Made by a program: the position numbers and the translations under genes. Below the pieces are notes generated by a model. That model had not been told where the DNA came from. It saw only the letters and a program-made list of their open reading frames with translations, and did no database searches. This document shows, piece after piece, positions 25,242 to 35,429 of a stretch of 64,000 nt of DNA (within the stretch, counting starts at the first letter, position 1; every line of letters starts with the position of its first letter). The stretch is taken from assembly GCF_004000825.1 (NCBI RefSeq), contig NZ_BILZ01000005.1, positions 124,001 through 188,000 of the forward strand, in the 5' to 3' direction. This DNA is from Paenibacillus kobensis NBRC 15729 (GTDB taxonomy: Bacteria > Bacillota > Bacilli > Paenibacillales > Paenibacillaceae).

Positions 25242-25269
25242 TGCGAAGGATGCGTCTATCCCATACGTG

Positions 25270-28200
25270 TTATCCCTCAACCATATGGAATTTCTCCAAC
25301 CTGTGATTCAAGTTATCGTTCTTAAAATCGTCCTGCAAAGCGGTAATCATCCGATCCAATATGGCCGCCGCCTCTTCATCGCTAACGTACTTCTTCTTGT
25401 ACGAGGCGCATACCTCATATTTCTGGTTCACGTTTTTGATTACGACGTCCAAAGCGAATTTCGGAATATTGACCGCATGAGGAATATCCTCCGTGCTTCT
25501 GAACTTCTTGAGCGAGCTGTCTTCGAAATCCAAGTAAAAGAAAAAGGCAGGGTTCGCGCTTTTGAAATCTTTGACGAGATGGTTATACGGATAGTATTGA
25601 TTTTTAATTCCATCGACTGTCGTCTTCGACACATTCTTAATGTAGTCGCCTAATGACTGCTCAGGCTGAACATCCAGCCGCAATGGGATCAGGTTCGTGA
25701 ACACGCCGATCGCATTTTTGAACTCCGGCAAATACCGGTTCAGCATAGGCGTCAGAACAGCAAGATCATTCCTTTGCGTCAGCTCCTGAAGCGCGATCCC
25801 GTAGGAAGCCAGCAGCATATTGAACATCGTCGTCTTTCTGGATTTCGCGAATTTGTGCACCGTATCGGTCAGTTCATCGCTCAGCACGATCGTCTTATGG
25901 CCGCAGGCCGCCTCGTCCGCCTCTTTGATTACAAGAGGATTCGAGAAATCAAACCCTTTCAATCGTTTCGACCAATAATTGGACATATTCCTATATTCTT
26001 CACTAGCAAAGAAATTCCTTTCGAACTCTACATATTTCGCGTAAGAGTATAAAGGCGGCGCTGTCGATTTCGAGCTATACGCCTCCATCTGCTCGAGAAA
26101 AATCGTGGTCGAATACCCGTCCAGCAAAATGTGGTGCACATCGAAAAATAGCAATTTGCGGTCCGGCGCCTCAAATAGCGTCAGATTAAACAGCGGGTAT
26201 TGGTCAAGCTTGAACGTCTTCAAATGCTTCGAGTAGTCGATATCCGCAACGGACGCGACCTTGACACGCTCGATGGTGACCGGCTGAATCGGATGGACGA
26301 CGCGCACGAGCTTTTTGTCCACCGGCTTGAAGGTGCTTCTCAGCATCTCGAACCGGTTGAAGAAGTCATTCGCGTTCTCGACCATGTTCTCGTACGTATC
26401 CTCGGAATGATCCGATACGAACCCGATGTTGTAGATCTGCTTGTTCGGCGACAGCCGGTAGTCGGCATAAATCCGTTCCTGCGGATTGCTCATCTCGCAA
26501 TACTCGTAACCGGCTGGCTCTTCTTGGAGCGGACCGGGCTCCTGCGGAGCAGGCTCCTGAGCGCTCGGCTCTTGCGACTTGGACTTTGCCGCCTTCTCCA
26601 GACGGGTCGTGATATAGTCCGATAGGGTTTGAACCGAATCAAACTCGAATAGGTCAGCGATTTTGACGATATTCGGATGCAGCTTATTGATGGTCTCGTG
26701 CATTTCGGTCAGCAGGATCGAATCGCCGCCCATTTCGAAGAAGCCTTCATAAATGTCCACTTCGTCGTAGCCGAGAATCGAGCAGTATATGCCGCCGATG
26801 TCCTTCTCGACTGGTGTGTAAATGCCCTCGACATTGCCTGTCAACGTATATTCCTTGGTTGGTGCCGGTGCAGGTGCTGGTGCTGCTGCTGATACAGGCG
26901 CCTCCAAGGGCTCCGGCTTATCTTCGATTTTAATCTTCGGCGCAATATATTCGGCTAGGCTGTGGATCGAATCGAATTCGAACAGGTCGGCGATTTTCAC
27001 GGTACCCGGGTATTGCTTGTTAATGATTTCATGCATCTCGGTCAGCAGAATCGAGTCGCCGCCCATTTCGAAGAAGCCTTCGTAGATATCGACCTCTTCA
27101 TAACCTAGAATTGCGCCATAAATGCTGCCGATCTGCCGTTCGACCGCCGTGTACGTGCCTTCTACATGGCCTGTCAGCTTGACCGTCGTTTCCGGTTCGC
27201 GAATCGGGCTCGCTTCGGGCTTAACGACAGGGATCTGCATCGGCGCCAGACAGGCTGCCGCTGCGGCCACCTCATCCGTCTGTTTCGCATAAGCGGCCTG
27301 ATAAAGCTTCGCCGTAAAGCCGGACGCCACCTTATTGCGGCTTTGCTTCACCAGCGAGAGGAGGTCGACGCTTTCATTGAACTGGCCAATGACGACGCGC
27401 TGCGGCTTGCTGCTCAGCAGCTCATAAAGAGCCGTTGTTGCATCGTGATTCGTGATCGCCTTCGTCGTCGTATCGTAGTTCGTCCCTTGTTTGTGGGCCA
27501 TGCCGGTCTCTTTCCACGCGACCCAGTTGACCGCATACGCAGGCTTGCCTTGTGCATTCAAGTAATCCGTATACGAATCCAAGAAAGCATTGGCAGCCAT
27601 GTAGCAGCTTTGGCCCGGCTCACCGGCGTCGGTCACATTGGAGGAATGCAGCAGCATAAAGTCGAGCTGATCCTGCTGCGTAAATATATCCAGGTTCCAC
27701 GTGCCGAGCACTTTCGGAGCGAATACGTTCAAGAAGCTGCTCTTCTCTTTGCGAAGAATGAAGCCCGGTTCGATGACGCCCGCGCAATGGGCAATGCCGT
27801 TGATTCGGTTGTACTTGTCCCGAACGGTTTGCAGGACGCGCTGCACATCCTCGCTGTTGCTGATGTCGCATTTCATAATCTCAAGCGTTGCCCCGTTGTT
27901 CTTCATCTCTCTGAAGTCCTTAATGATTTCCTTGTAGCCGTCCTGCTCTTCGTAAGCGTTCCACTGCGACTCGTCAGGGAAGCCTTTGCGGCTTAACAGA
28001 ATCAGGTTGCATTTCGCTTGTTTGCTGAACAGCTTAGCGTTCTGAACCCCGATCCCCGAAGTGCCGCCCGTCACGATGTACGTTCCGCCATCGACTAAGC
28101 GATTGGCCGTCTCCGGCGCAATTTCCGCAGCATCGAATTGCTCCACATACGCTTTTCCTTGGCGCAGGCCGATGACATGCATATTATGATCGGCAAAGAG

Positions 28201-31200
28201 CTGATCGATGATGGCCTCGATAGACGTCTCCATATCCGTATCAATGGCACGGCAGCGAATATTCGCATTCTCCTGCTCAACGCTCTTGCCGAAGCTGAGC
28301 ACGGTACCGTTGTGAGGCCATATGTCCCGCTCTTGACCCGAGATCGTTTGAGCGCAGGAAGCGACGATCGCAAGCTCGATATCCTGGTCAAGACGAGCTT
28401 TCACCACGCCTTTCACCAGATTGACGACGTTAAAGAATCCATGCTCGAATTCGCCGTACAGCTCGTTCGCATCCTGCACCTTATGGTCGCGGTACGCGCC
28501 TGCATGGACGATTCGGCCAATCGGCTGCTCCGCGAGCTGCGAGAACAATTGTTTGAATTGATCGACGCTGTTCTCGATCCGGAACGTATCCTCGTCTGCT
28601 TGGACGAAGGAATCATTCGCTGCGAATACGTCCACGACCCGGACTCCCTTGGCCCGCAAGCCTTTCGAAATCGGATGGTTCCCCGCTTCATCGCTATGGA
28701 CGACTACGCAGGTCGTCCCCTGTGGCGGCAGACTGACCGGTACCGCATCCATCGGCACCCATGTTTTATGATGGAAGAAATGTTCATACGGGCTTTGTTC
28801 CTTAGAGGCCGCCTTACGGACCGCTTTAGGCGCCACCGGAATTTGATACCATGCATGTTTTCTCGCATACGGATATGTCGGCAGATGAAGCTTACGGTAA
28901 GCTTGGTTGTATAAAGACTTCCATTCAATGTTGGCGCCTCGAACGTAGCCAAGAATGATGGTCTGCCGTTCATCGTCCTTAAGCTCGCGGGACAATCTGC
29001 AATAGTGGTTCGATTCCTCGGACAGCTTCTGCTGTTCCTTCGACGTCAGCTCGTGCGGGAATTTTTCTTTCTTGCTCTCCGGCACGATGGCATAATGGCC
29101 GCTGAAGCACCAGTTATTCGCAATTCGGGCAAATGCGCCGTACGGCTGCAATTCGGTCAGCTTCGCGATTAGATCCTGTTGGCTGTAATAGACAAAGGCT
29201 AAGCGGTGCGCGTAATGCTTCCTGCCGATATTCAGCGTCGCCGCGAAGTCCGTCAAATTCACGTTTTTATGGTCGAGCAGATACGTGCGATACGAAGCGA
29301 TTAATTGGAACACCTGCGCTTCGGTTCTCGCCGATACGGCAAAGATAAGCGGTTGTTTGCCCGCGCTTTGATTGTGGATTGGCTGTGCCTCCGGCGCTTC
29401 CTCCAGAATGAGATGCGCATTCGTTCCGCTCATGCCGAAGCCGCTGATGCCGACGATCGCTTTGCTGCCTTTCGGCTTAAGCGGCGTCGGTTTGTCCACG
29501 ACATACAGTGGCGAACGAATGAAGTCAATGTTCGGGTTCGGCACTTGGAAGTGCAGCGACGGCGGAATGACTTTATTTTGGAGCGCGAGGATGATTTTGA
29601 ACAATCCGCACATGCCGGCCGCTTCGTTGGCATGGCCTAGATTCGTCTTCACCGATCCGACGCCGCATATTTGCTTATCGCCTGTTACCGTTTCGAACGC
29701 GTGGCTGATTCCTTTAATCTCGATTGGGTCGCCAAGCTGCGTGCCGGTGCCGTGCGCTTCAATGTAGCTAATGTCGGTCGCCGTGATGCCAGCATCCTTC
29801 CAAGCCTTCTGGATCACTTCCGATTGAGCCAAATAATTCGGCGCGGCAATGCCGAAGGAGCTGCCGTCCTGGTTGATCGCGCTTCCTTTGATGACGGCAT
29901 AGATGGAGTCGCCGTCCCGCTTCGCTTTCTTCAGCGATTTGAGCAATACGACGCCTGCGCCTTCCGCAATCGCCGCCCCGCTTGCCTGATCCGAGAATGC
30001 CCGCGTCTTCTCTTCCGGCGATTCGAAGCCGACGCCGCTGCCATCCGCCAGCGGCGTGCCCATTAAGGAGGCTCCGCCTGCCAGAACCATGTCGCATTTG
30101 CCGAACCGGATTTGCTCGCATGCCATGTGCAGTGCGGTCAACGACGATGAGCAAGCCGTGTCGACGACCATGCTCGGCCCTTTCAAATCAAATACATACG
30201 CCGCGCGACTCGCAGTCATGCTCACTTGCCCGATCGGCAGCGCGTCGTTGAACAGCTTCGGATCGATTTCATACAGGAACCGGTTGTACGCATTGCCAAG
30301 ATTCGCCGTGTAGCCGAGGAAAATGCCGGTATTCGTTCCTCTTACGCTGTCCGCGCCATAGCCGGCATCATCGATGGCATTCGAGCAGCATTGCAGGAAG
30401 ATGCGCAGCACAGGATCAAGCAGCGCCGCATCCCGAGGCGAGATGCCGAAGAAAGCATGATCGAACGTGCTCACTTCGTCGAGATAACCGCTTCTGCGGA
30501 ACTTGATATGCTCCTCGTCCATGCCGCGGAAGAGCAGATGATTCGTAATGTCGGCGGCACGCTCCGACGGAATGTCCCGAACAGCGTTAATGCCGTTGAT
30601 CAGCATATTCCAGTAGCTGTTCAAATTGTTGGCGGAAGGAAGCTCCATGCCCACGCCGATAATGGCAACGCCGTCTTCGTCGTCATATTCATCACGACGT
30701 TCGTCTCGGCGGCTAGACTCAGGCTCCGCCTCTTCCGATCTCGCGGAAGCAGCCTCTAACCGCGACGGACTAAGCACCAGGCTGTCCACCAATGCCGGCC
30801 GCTCGCTTGCACAAGCTGCGACCGATTCTCGGCTTGCCATCGGCTCGACTGCTGCTTCGCTACGTTCCGGCGCCGCATCTCCTGCTAAACTTCCGTCAAG
30901 CAGCAGCTTATTGTGGATGTGATCCGCCAGCAGTTGGACCGTCGGGCAGGAGAACAGATCGGTGACCTGCAATAGGCCGGGATAGATGTCATTCAAATCT
31001 TTATATATGATGGACAACAGAATAGAATTCGCGCCCAACTCGAAGAAATTGTGATGGACATTAAGCTCGGTATATCCGAGGTTTTTGCAGCAAACCTCAA
31101 TTAATGTCCGTTCGATGTTGACGTAATCCTCGCTGTCGCTCGCCGCGCTCGTTCGAACGGCGCCCGCGTCGCTGGCAGCCGCTTCGAGCGCCGCAGCGAT

Positions 31201-34200
31201 TGTCGATGAGAGCTGCATCGGATACGTCTTGAGCAGCATCGAAATTTTGCTCTTCAGATTCAAGCGTGCGACGACGACAGAGCCGCTGCTATTGTGCAAG
31301 ACGGCGAACAGCGCCGAGATCGCTTCTTTGGTCTTAACCGCTTGAAACAGCGTATCGATCGTGAAATTGGATTTGACCGCCATGCCGATCTCCATCCATG
31401 TTGCCCAGTTGACCGTGATGCTCCGGCTGCCCGTTTCCTTGTTGCGGTAATCGCTGTAGCTGTCCAGATAGATGTTCCCCGCAATATAACCCGGCAGGTC
31501 GGCGCTGCTGAAGATAGTCGAGATACTGGAGAACATGAGGAAGAAATCGAGATTCTGCGATCTCGTCGCCTGATCCAGTACATTCGTTCCCACCAGCTTA
31601 GGTCCCAATATGCCGGTGAAATGCGCTTCGTTCAGCTGCTCGAACGTAATGCCGCCGCTTATTCCCGCGCCATGAATGACGCCTGTAATCATGCCGTACT
31701 TCGCGTTGATCGATTGGATCAGCGACTGTACCGCAGCGTCGTCTCCTATATCTACCGCATAATATTCCGCATGCTTGGCCCGGGATTGAAGCGACTGCAG
31801 GCGCTGGATTTTCTCTGCCATGTCACTGTCCGGATGGCGGCGTACGATCGCCTCCCATTCCGACGAGTCCGGAAGCGGCGTACGGCCGACCAGAATAACC
31901 GTAACATCCTTCGCCCGGTTCGCCATTTCCATCGCCGTCTCGTAGCCGATGCCGCCCAAGCCGCCGCTAATGAAATAGACGCCTTGATCTTTAATGACGA
32001 GCGAATTGCCGCTTGTCTGAACCTTCGCCTCCTGCAGCCCTTCGAAGAACCGCTGGCCGCTGCGGTATACGACGATATCCTTCTGGACGACGGCGTTAAT
32101 CTCATCGACAATGGTCTTCCATTCCGTTACGGAATCCGTATCGATACAGCAAGAAACGATATTGTTGAACATCCGGTTGAGCGATTTGCATAACCCGAAT
32201 ACAGGCGCACCGTTCGGATTCAAGTACGTCTCTTGTCCGGTTACTTGGAAGCAGCTGTCCAAGATCGGAACGATTTTGATTTTGTTCTCATAGTTCGAGA
32301 ACTTGCGATACAGAGCGACGATGCCGAGCAGCGAGATATTGTGCAGCTGGAGCAGCTCTTCCTGCGAACGCGGTTCATTGCGGCCGAGCTGATTCGTAAT
32401 GACGATATGCGTAATATCGTTGTAGCCGATATTGGCATACAGCTGGTCGAAATATTTCTCAATGCCGATCCGCTTTGCTTCGTCGGTATTGACGGTAATC
32501 CGGTCTACATTGTAAAAGCGCTGCTGCAAGCTGTCATACAGCGGCTCGGAAGATGCGGCCGACGTATAATCAAGGAGCAGGCATCTCCCCGGATTCGCGT
32601 TCTTGACGATAGGGTCCGCCTGTACGAAGATTCTTTCGTAATACATGCCGTCAAGGTCTTCAGCAGGCACTGGCGACAGCACCGGCTCCGGCGACGCTAC
32701 AGGGACAGGCGACGACGCTATTGTGCCTGATACAGCAGCCGGCTTTGCCTCCGCTGCTTTCGTCTCTGCTTGCGGAGACAGCTTCCGTTCCAGCTCCGCC
32801 CAGTCCCTTTGCTTCTCTTTCTTCGGCAGCCAGCAGCGGGTCGGCTTGAACGGATAATACGGAATCGGAATATGGATCGGTTCGATTCCTTGATAGAATA
32901 TGCGCCAATCGATCTTTGCCCCATTGCTGTATGCGTCCGCCAGAAAATCGAGATCGGCTTTCATTTCCTCATGGACCGATGCCGATTGCGGATCCCCGCC
33001 GATGCCCGCAAGACAGGTATTGCAGCGCTTCAACGCCGCTCGAATCGCGCCGTAGTCCATTTCTTTCGAAGCGTTGCCATCGTTATAATAGACGCCCGCA
33101 ATCCTGCTCCATTGGGATTCCTCGCTGCTTGCGAGCCGCGTTAACGCAGCTGCCAGCTGATTGCGGTTCTCGAATGCGACGGCAACCCGCTTCGGATAAT
33201 GCGCCCGGTACAAATTGGCATTCGCGGCAAACTGATTCACGTCGACGCCTGTCTCAGAGAATTCCTTGTATTGCGCAATCAAGGAAACCAAGCTTTCCAT
33301 CGACTTGGCCGAAATAAGCAGCAGATCTTGGTCCGGCCCTTTCGCCGGTTCCGATTGATTGTCATACTCCTGCAAAATAACATGCGCATTCGTTCCGCTA
33401 ATGCCGAATGCGCTGATTGCGCATGTTCTCAAGCCGTCCTTATGCCAATCACGCGTTTGATTATTGATATAGAAAGGCGAATCGCAGAAATCGATCTTCA
33501 GATTCGGGACGTTGAAGTGCGCAGCGCCCGGAATCTTCTTGTACTTAATGGCGGCCAACGCTTTAATAAACGATGCCACGCCCGCGGCCTCATACAGATG
33601 CCCGATATTGCTCTTCGAGGAGCTTAAGCCGCAAAATTGCTTGTGGTCCGTAAATTTCTCATAAGCGCTCGTCAGCCCCCGGAACTCGATCGGATCGCCC
33701 AGCGCCGTTGCCGTACCGTGGGTCTCGATGTAATCAATCTCTTCCGGCGAAATGCCGGAGGCTCGAAGAGCTTCCAGAATAACCGTGGCTTGCGCCGCCG
33801 GGTTCGGTGCCGTAATGCTCGCGGAGGTGCCGTCATTATTAATTGCGCTGCCTTTGATTACGCCGTATATGTAATCTTTATCTCTCTGCGCATCCTTCAG
33901 CGGCTTCAGCAGTACAACGGCGGAGCCTTCGCCGATTGCCGCGCCGCTCGCGGTATTGTCGAACGTTCTCGTTTTGTTGTCGTCCGTCTCGAAGCCTACA
34001 TTCATATCGTCGTAAGCGACAGGGAATGAGTGCAGCCTGATGCCGCCCGCAATCGCCATCGAGCAGGTTCCGTTCTTGATGCTGGCGCATGCGTCATGAA
34101 TGGCGACGAGCGAGGAGGAGCAGGCCGAGTCGATGACCATCGTCGGTCCCCTGAGGTTCAGCAGATACGAAGCGCGCGATGGGAGCATGCACGGCATGTT

Positions 34201-34698
34201 GCCCACGTTCGAGTATTTGATGAGCTCTGGATTGTTGTGAAAAATGTTGGTGGAATAATTGTCTTTCGTCGAGCCCGGCGTATAGCCGATATAGATGCCG
34301 GTCTTGGTGCCGCTCAGCATGTCCGCCGTATAGCCAGCATCGTCGAACGCATGGAAAATCGTTTGCAGCAAAATTCGCTGGACAGGGTCCATCACCTGCG
34401 CCTCGATCGGCGGCAGCTTAAAAAACTCGTAGTCGAATTCATCGATTTTCTCTAAGTAACCACACTTGTTATACGAAATCTTACCGTTCGCATTCGGCAT
34501 CATCAGCGCATAAATGCGAGCCAAATCCTCGACGTCGTCCTGCCGGTTCTGCGGCAAATCGCGAATAAGGTCGATGTTATTCTCGAACACTTCCCAATAT
34601 TGTTCCAGGCTGCTCGTGCCGGCAATTTGCAAGCCGATGCCAATAACCGCTATATCGTCCTCTTTATACGACGACTGACCGTTCTGGTTATGATTCAT
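25270..34698 (-). CDS. Trans-AT polyketide synthase KS-KR-ACP-KS-KR-ACP-ACP-C
   Basis: A 3142-residue megasynthase without any built-in AT. KS1 covers about 14-450 (Cys193, histidines in THGTATALGDP and NIGHLYEAAG). KR1 is at about 905-1100 (GGLGGIG, Tyr in YIAGN). ACP1 carries Ser1225 (LGANS). KS2 spans about 1330-1750 (Cys1516). KR2 lies at about 2200-2400 (GGTSGIG). Tandem ACPs follow at Ser2549 and Ser2660 (both EMGGDS). A terminal condensation-like domain (about 2720-3142) has HHILLDG, with catalytic His2856. No DH, ER or thioesterase domain is present, so two rounds of extension should leave hydroxyls, and release probably goes through the C domain. It overlaps the thioesterase stop by ATGA. 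Confidence 0.93.
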   Translation of the reverse strand: MNHNQNGQSSYKEDDIAVIGIGLQIAGTSSLEQYWEVFENNIDLIRDLPQNRQDDVEDLARIYALMMPNANGKISYNKCGYLEKIDEFDYEFFKLPPIEAQVMDPVQRILLQTIFHAFDDAGYTADMLSGTKTGIYIGYTPGSTKDNYSTNIFHNNPELIKYSNVGNMPCMLPSRASYLLNLRGPTMVIDSACSSSLVAIHDACASIKNGTCSMAIAGGIRLHSFPVAYDDMNVGFETDDNKTRTFDNTASGAAIGEGSAVVLLKPLKDAQRDKDYIYGVIKGSAINNDGTSASITAPNPAAQATVILEALRASGISPEEIDYIETHGTATALGDPIEFRGLTSAYEKFTDHKQFCGLSSSKSNIGHLYEAAGVASFIKALAAIKYKKIPGAAHFNVPNLKIDFCDSPFYINNQTRDWHKDGLRTCAISAFGISGTNAHVILQEYDNQSEPAKGPDQDLLLISAKSMESLVSLIAQYKEFSETGVDVNQFAANANLYRAHYPKRVAVAFENRNQLAAALTRLASSEESQWSRIAGVYYNDGNASKEMDYGAIRAALKRCNTCLAGIGGDPQSASVHEEMKADLDFLADAYSNGAKIDWRIFYQGIEPIHIPIPYYPFKPTRCWLPKKEKQRDWAELERKLSPQAETKAAEAKPAAVSGTIASSPVPVASPEPVLSPVPAEDLDGMYYERIFVQADPIVKNANPGRCLLLDYTSAASSEPLYDSLQQRFYNVDRITVNTDEAKRIGIEKYFDQLYANIGYNDITHIVITNQLGRNEPRSQEELLQLHNISLLGIVALYRKFSNYENKIKIVPILDSCFQVTGQETYLNPNGAPVFGLCKSLNRMFNNIVSCCIDTDSVTEWKTIVDEINAVVQKDIVVYRSGQRFFEGLQEAKVQTSGNSLVIKDQGVYFISGGLGGIGYETAMEMANRAKDVTVILVGRTPLPDSSEWEAIVRRHPDSDMAEKIQRLQSLQSRAKHAEYYAVDIGDDAAVQSLIQSINAKYGMITGVIHGAGISGGITFEQLNEAHFTGILGPKLVGTNVLDQATRSQNLDFFLMFSSISTIFSSADLPGYIAGNIYLDSYSDYRNKETGSRSITVNWATWMEIGMAVKSNFTIDTLFQAVKTKEAISALFAVLHNSSGSVVVARLNLKSKISMLLKTYPMQLSSTIAAALEAAASDAGAVRTSAASDSEDYVNIERTLIEVCCKNLGYTELNVHHNFFELGANSILLSIIYKDLNDIYPGLLQVTDLFSCPTVQLLADHIHNKLLLDGSLAGDAAPERSEAAVEPMASRESVAACASERPALVDSLVLSPSRLEAASARSEEAEPESSRRDERRDEYDDEDGVAIIGVGMELPSANNLNSYWNMLINGINAVRDIPSERAADITNHLLFRGMDEEHIKFRRSGYLDEVSTFDHAFFGISPRDAALLDPVLRIFLQCCSNAIDDAGYGADSVRGTNTGIFLGYTANLGNAYNRFLYEIDPKLFNDALPIGQVSMTASRAAYVFDLKGPSMVVDTACSSSLTALHMACEQIRFGKCDMVLAGGASLMGTPLADGSGVGFESPEEKTRAFSDQASGAAIAEGAGVVLLKSLKKAKRDGDSIYAVIKGSAINQDGSSFGIAAPNYLAQSEVIQKAWKDAGITATDISYIEAHGTGTQLGDPIEIKGISHAFETVTGDKQICGVGSVKTNLGHANEAAGMCGLFKIILALQNKVIPPSLHFQVPNPNIDFIRSPLYVVDKPTPLKPKGSKAIVGISGFGMSGTNAHLILEEAPEAQPIHNQSAGKQPLIFAVSARTEAQVFQLIASYRTYLLDHKNVNLTDFAATLNIGRKHYAHRLAFVYYSQQDLIAKLTELQPYGAFARIANNWCFSGHYAIVPESKKEKFPHELTSKEQQKLSEESNHYCRLSRELKDDERQTIILGYVRGANIEWKSLYNQAYRKLHLPTYPYARKHAWYQIPVAPKAVRKAASKEQSPYEHFFHHKTWVPMDAVPVSLPPQGTTCVVVHSDEAGNHPISKGLRAKGVRVVDVFAANDSFVQADEDTFRIENSVDQFKQLFSQLAEQPIGRIVHAGAYRDHKVQDANELYGEFEHGFFNVVNLVKGVVKARLDQDIELAIVASCAQTISGQERDIWPHNGTVLSFGKSVEQENANIRCRAIDTDMETSIEAIIDQLFADHNMHVIGLRQGKAYVEQFDAAEIAPETANRLVDGGTYIVTGGTSGIGVQNAKLFSKQAKCNLILLSRKGFPDESQWNAYEEQDGYKEIIKDFREMKNNGATLEIMKCDISNSEDVQRVLQTVRDKYNRINGIAHCAGVIEPGFILRKEKSSFLNVFAPKVLGTWNLDIFTQQDQLDFMLLHSSNVTDAGEPGQSCYMAANAFLDSYTDYLNAQGKPAYAVNWVAWKETGMAHKQGTNYDTTTKAITNHDATTALYELLSSKPQRVVIGQFNESVDLLSLVKQSRNKVASGFTAKLYQAAYAKQTDEVAAAAACLAPMQIPVVKPEASPIREPETTVKLTGHVEGTYTAVERQIGSIYGAILGYEEVDIYEGFFEMGGDSILLTEMHEIINKQYPGTVKIADLFEFDSIHSLAEYIAPKIKIEDKPEPLEAPVSAAAPAPAPAPTKEYTLTGNVEGIYTPVEKDIGGIYCSILGYDEVDIYEGFFEMGGDSILLTEMHETINKLHPNIVKIADLFEFDSVQTLSDYITTRLEKAAKSKSQEPSAQEPAPQEPGPLQEEPAGYEYCEMSNPQERIYADYRLSPNKQIYNIGFVSDHSEDTYENMVENANDFFNRFEMLRSTFKPVDKKLVRVVHPIQPVTIERVKVASVADIDYSKHLKTFKLDQYPLFNLTLFEAPDRKLLFFDVHHILLDGYSTTIFLEQMEAYSSKSTAPPLYSYAKYVEFERNFFASEEYRNMSNYWSKRLKGFDFSNPLVIKEADEAACGHKTIVLSDELTDTVHKFAKSRKTTMFNMLLASYGIALQELTQRNDLAVLTPMLNRYLPEFKNAIGVFTNLIPLRLDVQPEQSLGDYIKNVSKTTVDGIKNQYYPYNHLVKDFKSANPAFFFYLDFEDSSLKKFRSTEDIPHAVNIPKFALDVVIKNVNQKYEVCASYKKKYVSDEEAAAILDRMITALQDDFKNDNLNHRLEKFHMVEG

Positions 34699-35417
34699 GG
34701 GCAGATCCCGCTTTCTTTATATTTTTGTAACGTTGTGTTTATCACGTTGACCGTTTTCAACGGCTCCTCCGTCGGAAAGAAATGCGTCGTTCCACTCATT
34801 TTCACAAAGGTAAGCCGGCTCCCGGCGGACCGCTTCCATGAATAGATGTCCTCATCCGCAATGTCCGGTTCATTGTCGCTCCACATGGCGGTCATATCGG
34901 AATAAATCGTCTGTGCGCGGACAGCAGGGGTGCTTTGAATCAACCTGTAGTCGGCAAGCAGCACGCCCATGTAATAATCGAGCATCGGCTTGTTATGGAC
35001 GAGCACCTCGTTAAATCCGCCCATCTTAATAAGCCGCTGCTTGCTCTCTTCCTCATTGTCCAAGTTAAAGTACGCTTTCGGATTATCGTGATAAGGCGGC
35101 CAACGGCTCGAGAAGAAGAGATGCTCCGGAAGCTCGCACCCGTCCTCTACTAGCCGGAAATATAGAAAATATAAAAGCATCCCCCCCATGCTATGGCCGA
35201 ATATGGCATATTTCTCATGCGCTTGCAGATTGTTTTTCAGTGATTGATAGAGATCCTCCACCGCATCCTTTACATCGTGACATATCGGTTCCTGGTTTCT
35301 GGGCATATGGCCCGGCAGATCAAGCGGAACAAACGTAATATGATCATTCAAATGCTTTTTCCAAGGGAGATACGATAGCGTCGAACCGCCGGCATGCGGG
35401 ATGCAAAATAGCTTCAT
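34695..35417 (-). CDS. Type II thioesterase
   Basis: A 240-residue alpha/beta hydrolase like SrfA-TE/GrsT: opening FCIPHAGGSTLSY, nucleophile Ser76 in GHSMGG, an aspartate near residue 180-185 and a C-terminal histidine in SGTTHFFPTEEP. Such proteins free carrier-protein arms from wrong or stalled groups. It has AGGGG eight bases before ATG 35417 and overlaps the synthase start by four bases. It is too small and generic to decide whether it might also release the final product, but the proofreading role is usual. Confidence 0.88.
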   Translation of the reverse strand: MKLFCIPHAGGSTLSYLPWKKHLNDHITFVPLDLPGHMPRNQEPICHDVKDAVEDLYQSLKNNLQAHEKYAIFGHSMGGMLLYFLYFRLVEDGCELPEHLFFSSRWPPYHDNPKAYFNLDNEEESKQRLIKMGGFNEVLVHNKPMLDYYMGVLLADYRLIQSTPAVRAQTIYSDMTAMWSDNEPDIADEDIYSWKRSAGSRLTFVKMSGTTHFFPTEEPLKTVNVINTTLQKYKESGICP

Positions 35418-35429
35418 TGCGGCATTCCC

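Noticed and set aside
25270-34698. Numerous long plus-strand frames opposite the synthase
   Set aside because: They are antisense shadows of a GC-rich coding strand, low in recognisable motifs and rich in arginine, without ribosome sites.
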